Notes under the pieces: model-generated
The model's input: the letters and a program-made list of their open reading frames with translations, nothing else
Told to the model about the DNA's origin: nothing
Database searches by the model: none
Position numbers and translations under genes: made by a program
Shown here: piece by piece, positions 61,560 to 64,000 of the stretch
Numbering within the stretch: the stretch's first letter is position 1
Layout: each line of letters begins with the position of its first letter
Assembly: GCA_023213315.1 (NCBI GenBank)
Contig: JAKCPI010002874.1
Location: 44,192 to 108,191 of the forward strand
Reading direction: 5' to 3'
Length of the DNA stretch: 64,000 bases
Source of the DNA: Euborellia annulipes
Taxonomy: Eukaryota; Arthropoda; Insecta; Dermaptera; Anisolabididae

Positions 61560-62034
61560 TTTTGTAATGGGTGCATCCCCATATACCATCGGGTTTTCCT
61601 CAAGGCCCGGCCTGAGTAGTACACGCCTAGAGGAAATCCTTGATTTGGTAGCGGCCTCGAGCCCAAAAAATCCTGATTGAAATTCTATAATATTTTCCTC
61701 GAGGAAATCCTTGAGATTTTTTCTCTGAGGACGCCCTTCACATATATGGGGGCCTCAAGGACCGAAGACCTATAATGACCTGTGGTCACATGCAGCCAGG
61801 AAGAAAATAAAAACAAAAGGAGAAGCATAAAAGGGGAACTCAACTGCGGGAACTGAGAAGATGCCTGTTGAGATTAGACTTGAAAGTCTGAAGAATGTAG
61901 GTTTTGGGGAAGATAGACGCAGGGAGCTTGTTCCAATCACGGGAGGTCATGGGGACAAAGGAATAATTGAATTGACTACTTCTACGTCGCCCATAATTGG
62001 ATATTATAAATTGTAGTCTATTGGTCATCGCCAA
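61560..62034 (-). pseudogene. Non-LTR retrotransposon (LINE) 3' fragment
   Basis: Minus-strand 62034-61840 encodes FVPMTSRDWNKLPASIFP followed by LQTFKSNLNRHL, the conserved tail found after the reverse transcriptase of many invertebrate LINEs. GC-richer 3' UTR-like DNA continues to about 61560. The reverse transcriptase itself is missing. Confidence 0.65.
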
Positions 62035-62133
62035 AATAAAAAAAAAAACTATTTTATACTTTCTCCCAGTAAATATAATTTAATTTTTTCACTCAAGACA
62101 GGAAGCGAAACTGCTCCTTGACTTTGCTGAAAC

Positions 62134-62384
62134 CAAGGGCGGATCCAGAGGTGTTTTTCGGGGGGGGGGGGGGGGTAATTTGGTGTGACTCGTCGCACAC
62201 ACTATTTTTTCTTAATTTCGAGGGCGCATTCTGTACTTGTTTGCCAAAATATAAATACATATCAAATTTTTAAGTATTAATTTTTAAAATTTTATATTAA
62301 AAATAAATTTCTTTTCGAAAAAAAGTATTTTTTTTAAATCTCGGGGGAGGGGTAATTACCCCTCCCCTCTTGTATCCGCCCTTG
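62134..62384. mobile_element. hAT MITE
   Basis: The ends caagggcggatccagagg and the inverse cttgtatccgcccttg have a perfect 8-bp TSD gctgaaac at 62126-62133 and 62385-62392. A run of 17 G lies near the left end. Confidence 0.88.
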
Positions 62385-62659
62385 GCTGAAACTTTGGTAC
62401 AAGGAGTTCCCAAAATAATTTTTTATACAATACAATATATAAAATTTCAATTTCGTCCATATTTTATTTTCAATTATCTAATTATTAAAAATTATTAAGA
62501 TAATTTAATTCATAAAAAATATAAATAATAGGTCATTTTGATAACTTACCTACCCCAACATGAAATTTCATGTTGAAGGACAAACTTCAATGCATTTACA
62601 TAGGGATTTATATGATAATGTTTGTTTGTGAGTTATTTAGGCTCTCCAAATACTCAAAG

Positions 62660-62758
62660 ATGCCAAAATTTTGCGATATTATCAATTGTGCTCGTAAAGG
62701 ATATCAAGAGAAGTACAGATTCTTTACAGAATTAAATTTTAAACATAAAATAAGTTGA
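62660..62758 (+). pseudogene. THAP zinc-finger fragment
   Basis: From the ATG at 62660 the product begins MPKFCDIINCARKGYQEKYR then FF. The C-x4-C spacing and the aromatic pair match the first strand of THAP DNA-binding domains, used by P-like transposases. The frame stops after 32 residues without the second Cys-x2-His pair, so it is truncated. Confidence 0.5.
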
Positions 62759-63189
62759 ATCAACTGTCAGTGTCAGAGGTTATGCTCAATAAAAAACAAG
62801 AAATTTGACTGAAACCAAGTTCAAATACACTTTAAACACTTTATCTCAGGTAAATAACAAATAAAAATATCTATTTTGTTTCATATAATGATTCAAAACA
62901 TTATTTAGGATAATCAACAAAGGTGAAACATCTCACAAGTGACAAGTGGGCCTCTCCTGGCTTGAATATGTGTTATAATTAAAATAAACGGATATAATCC
63001 AAGTAATAAACATATTTAGACAGCGATATGAACAACAAAGGAAGGGTTTAAAGGTATGTTTACTTTTCTTATTTCAAATATGATTCAACCACCCATTCTA
63101 CATTTACCTATATATATTTCCATTCATTCATTGCAATTATTCATTATTTTCGAAATAATTTACATTTTTGCTTTAAAATTTTAATTACT

Positions 63190-63365
63190 TAATTACTTAG
63201 ACTGAAATCAGCGATCTATCATAATTTAAATAAGCGAGTGCGTACTGTGGTCCAACAGTAGGGCATGTTGAGCGTAAATCGACAAGATCCGTGGTGCAAC
63301 TCCCGGCGGTACCTACATTTTTCGCTTATTTAAATTAATAAATACTTGGTTATATGTTTTTCTTA
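63190..63365 (+). repeat. tRNA-like foldback repeat (family T), third copy
   Basis: The core tactgtggtccaacagtaggg to tgcaactcccggcggtacc is bordered by aatttaaataagcga and its inverse. It is inserted inside the THAP element. Confidence 0.65.
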
Positions 63366-64000
63366 ATTACTTGTTTTTTTTTTTGTTTTTTTTTAGTTAC
63401 TGAGTATAGATTCTCATATACACCTGAAGAAAGGCAAAATAAATTCCTGGGATTAAAAAAACAAATAAAATAAATTAATATTTATATTAATCTTTCTATA
63501 TTAAATTAATATAGGCCTATAAAAATAATAATTATATGTGTTAACACATTATTTCATAGATCTTTATAAGGTAAATGTACATATAATAAATAAATACAAA
63601 CATTATATCAGGTATTTCCTGTTGTAATTTTATAAAAACCCATCCTTCCTTGTCTTTATTTATTTTTTAATAGCTATTAGCAGACAGATTTTTCAAAAGA
63701 TATTAAATAAGGACCAAAAATAGATAAATTAGAAATTTTTACCATAACCTAACAAAATTGTTCTACCGTTAAAATCACATGAAATTAAACTTGTTTATGG
63801 ATAAATAAGCACCTATATAAATCTAATGATCCTATTTTATATTAATATTTGATCAAATAGCTGGAAAAAATTAAAATTTATAAGCTAATTAGCCTGATTT
63901 AAAAGCGCTTCAATGTAAATCCTATGGGCGTGAATTATCAAAGTTTGTCCTTCAACTCGGAATTTCATGTTGGGGTAGGTAAGTTATCAAAATGACCTAT

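Larger units (their letters stand above)
62530..64000. mobile_element. THAP-type DNA element with about 75-bp inverted ends
   Basis: ataggtcattttgataactt and the following 55 bases at the left return in reverse complement at 63922-64000, the window edge. A THAP-like zinc-finger start is encoded just inside (62660-62758). The remaining interior is noncoding, so it is an internally deleted P-element-like or related transposon. The right TSD cannot be seen. Confidence 0.65.

Overview
This is AT-rich, intron-containing animal DNA, most likely from an arthropod or another protostome; I cannot place it more finely. Six conserved protein-coding genes were found. Most of the rest consists of small mobile elements, many with intact target-site duplications (TSDs), often nested in one another.

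Layout: 1-18.6 kb is accessory DNA: hAT, PIF/Harbinger and Tc1/mariner MITEs, tRNA-derived SINEs, foldback elements and hammerhead-ribozyme-bearing repeats, plus one isolated GC-rich block at 14.9-15.2 kb. 18.6-23.6 kb holds ATE1 (minus strand, intronless) head-to-head with NDUFV1 (plus, five coding exons). 25.0-30.4 kb holds RpS4 (minus, six coding exons), head-to-head with an MTF-1-like metal-responsive transcription factor at 31.8-37.0 kb (plus, seven coding exons, one frameshift in the assembled sequence). 41.3-49.2 kb holds FAF2/UBXD8 (minus, seven coding exons), head-to-head with a six-finger C2H2 protein at 50.9-57.1 kb (plus, three coding exons, last intron 4.5 kb and full of transposons). 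57.1-64.0 kb is again accessory: a ribozyme-bearing palindrome, a LINE fragment, a hAT MITE, a possible small secreted-peptide exon, and a THAP-domain element with long terminal inverted repeats that reaches the right edge.

The six genes form three divergent pairs with start-to-start gaps of about 0.7, 1.4 and 1.7 kb. Their roles (protein arginylation, complex I, ribosome, metal response, ER-associated degradation, probable DNA binding) do not make a shared pathway, so this is housekeeping synteny, not a functional cluster.

The most notable non-coding signals are: (1) several hammerhead ribozyme cores followed by a shared downstream signature and usually arranged as inverted pairs, as expected for Penelope-like retroelement ends; (2) a family in which a tRNA-like core is enclosed by an inverted repeat; (3) a roughly 570-bp near-continuous hairpin beside a ribozyme palindrome in one FAF2 intron; (4) six zinc fingers with almost identical DNA-reading residues. 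Exon limits were placed by eye from GT/AG sites, reading phase and family alignment; no searches were run.
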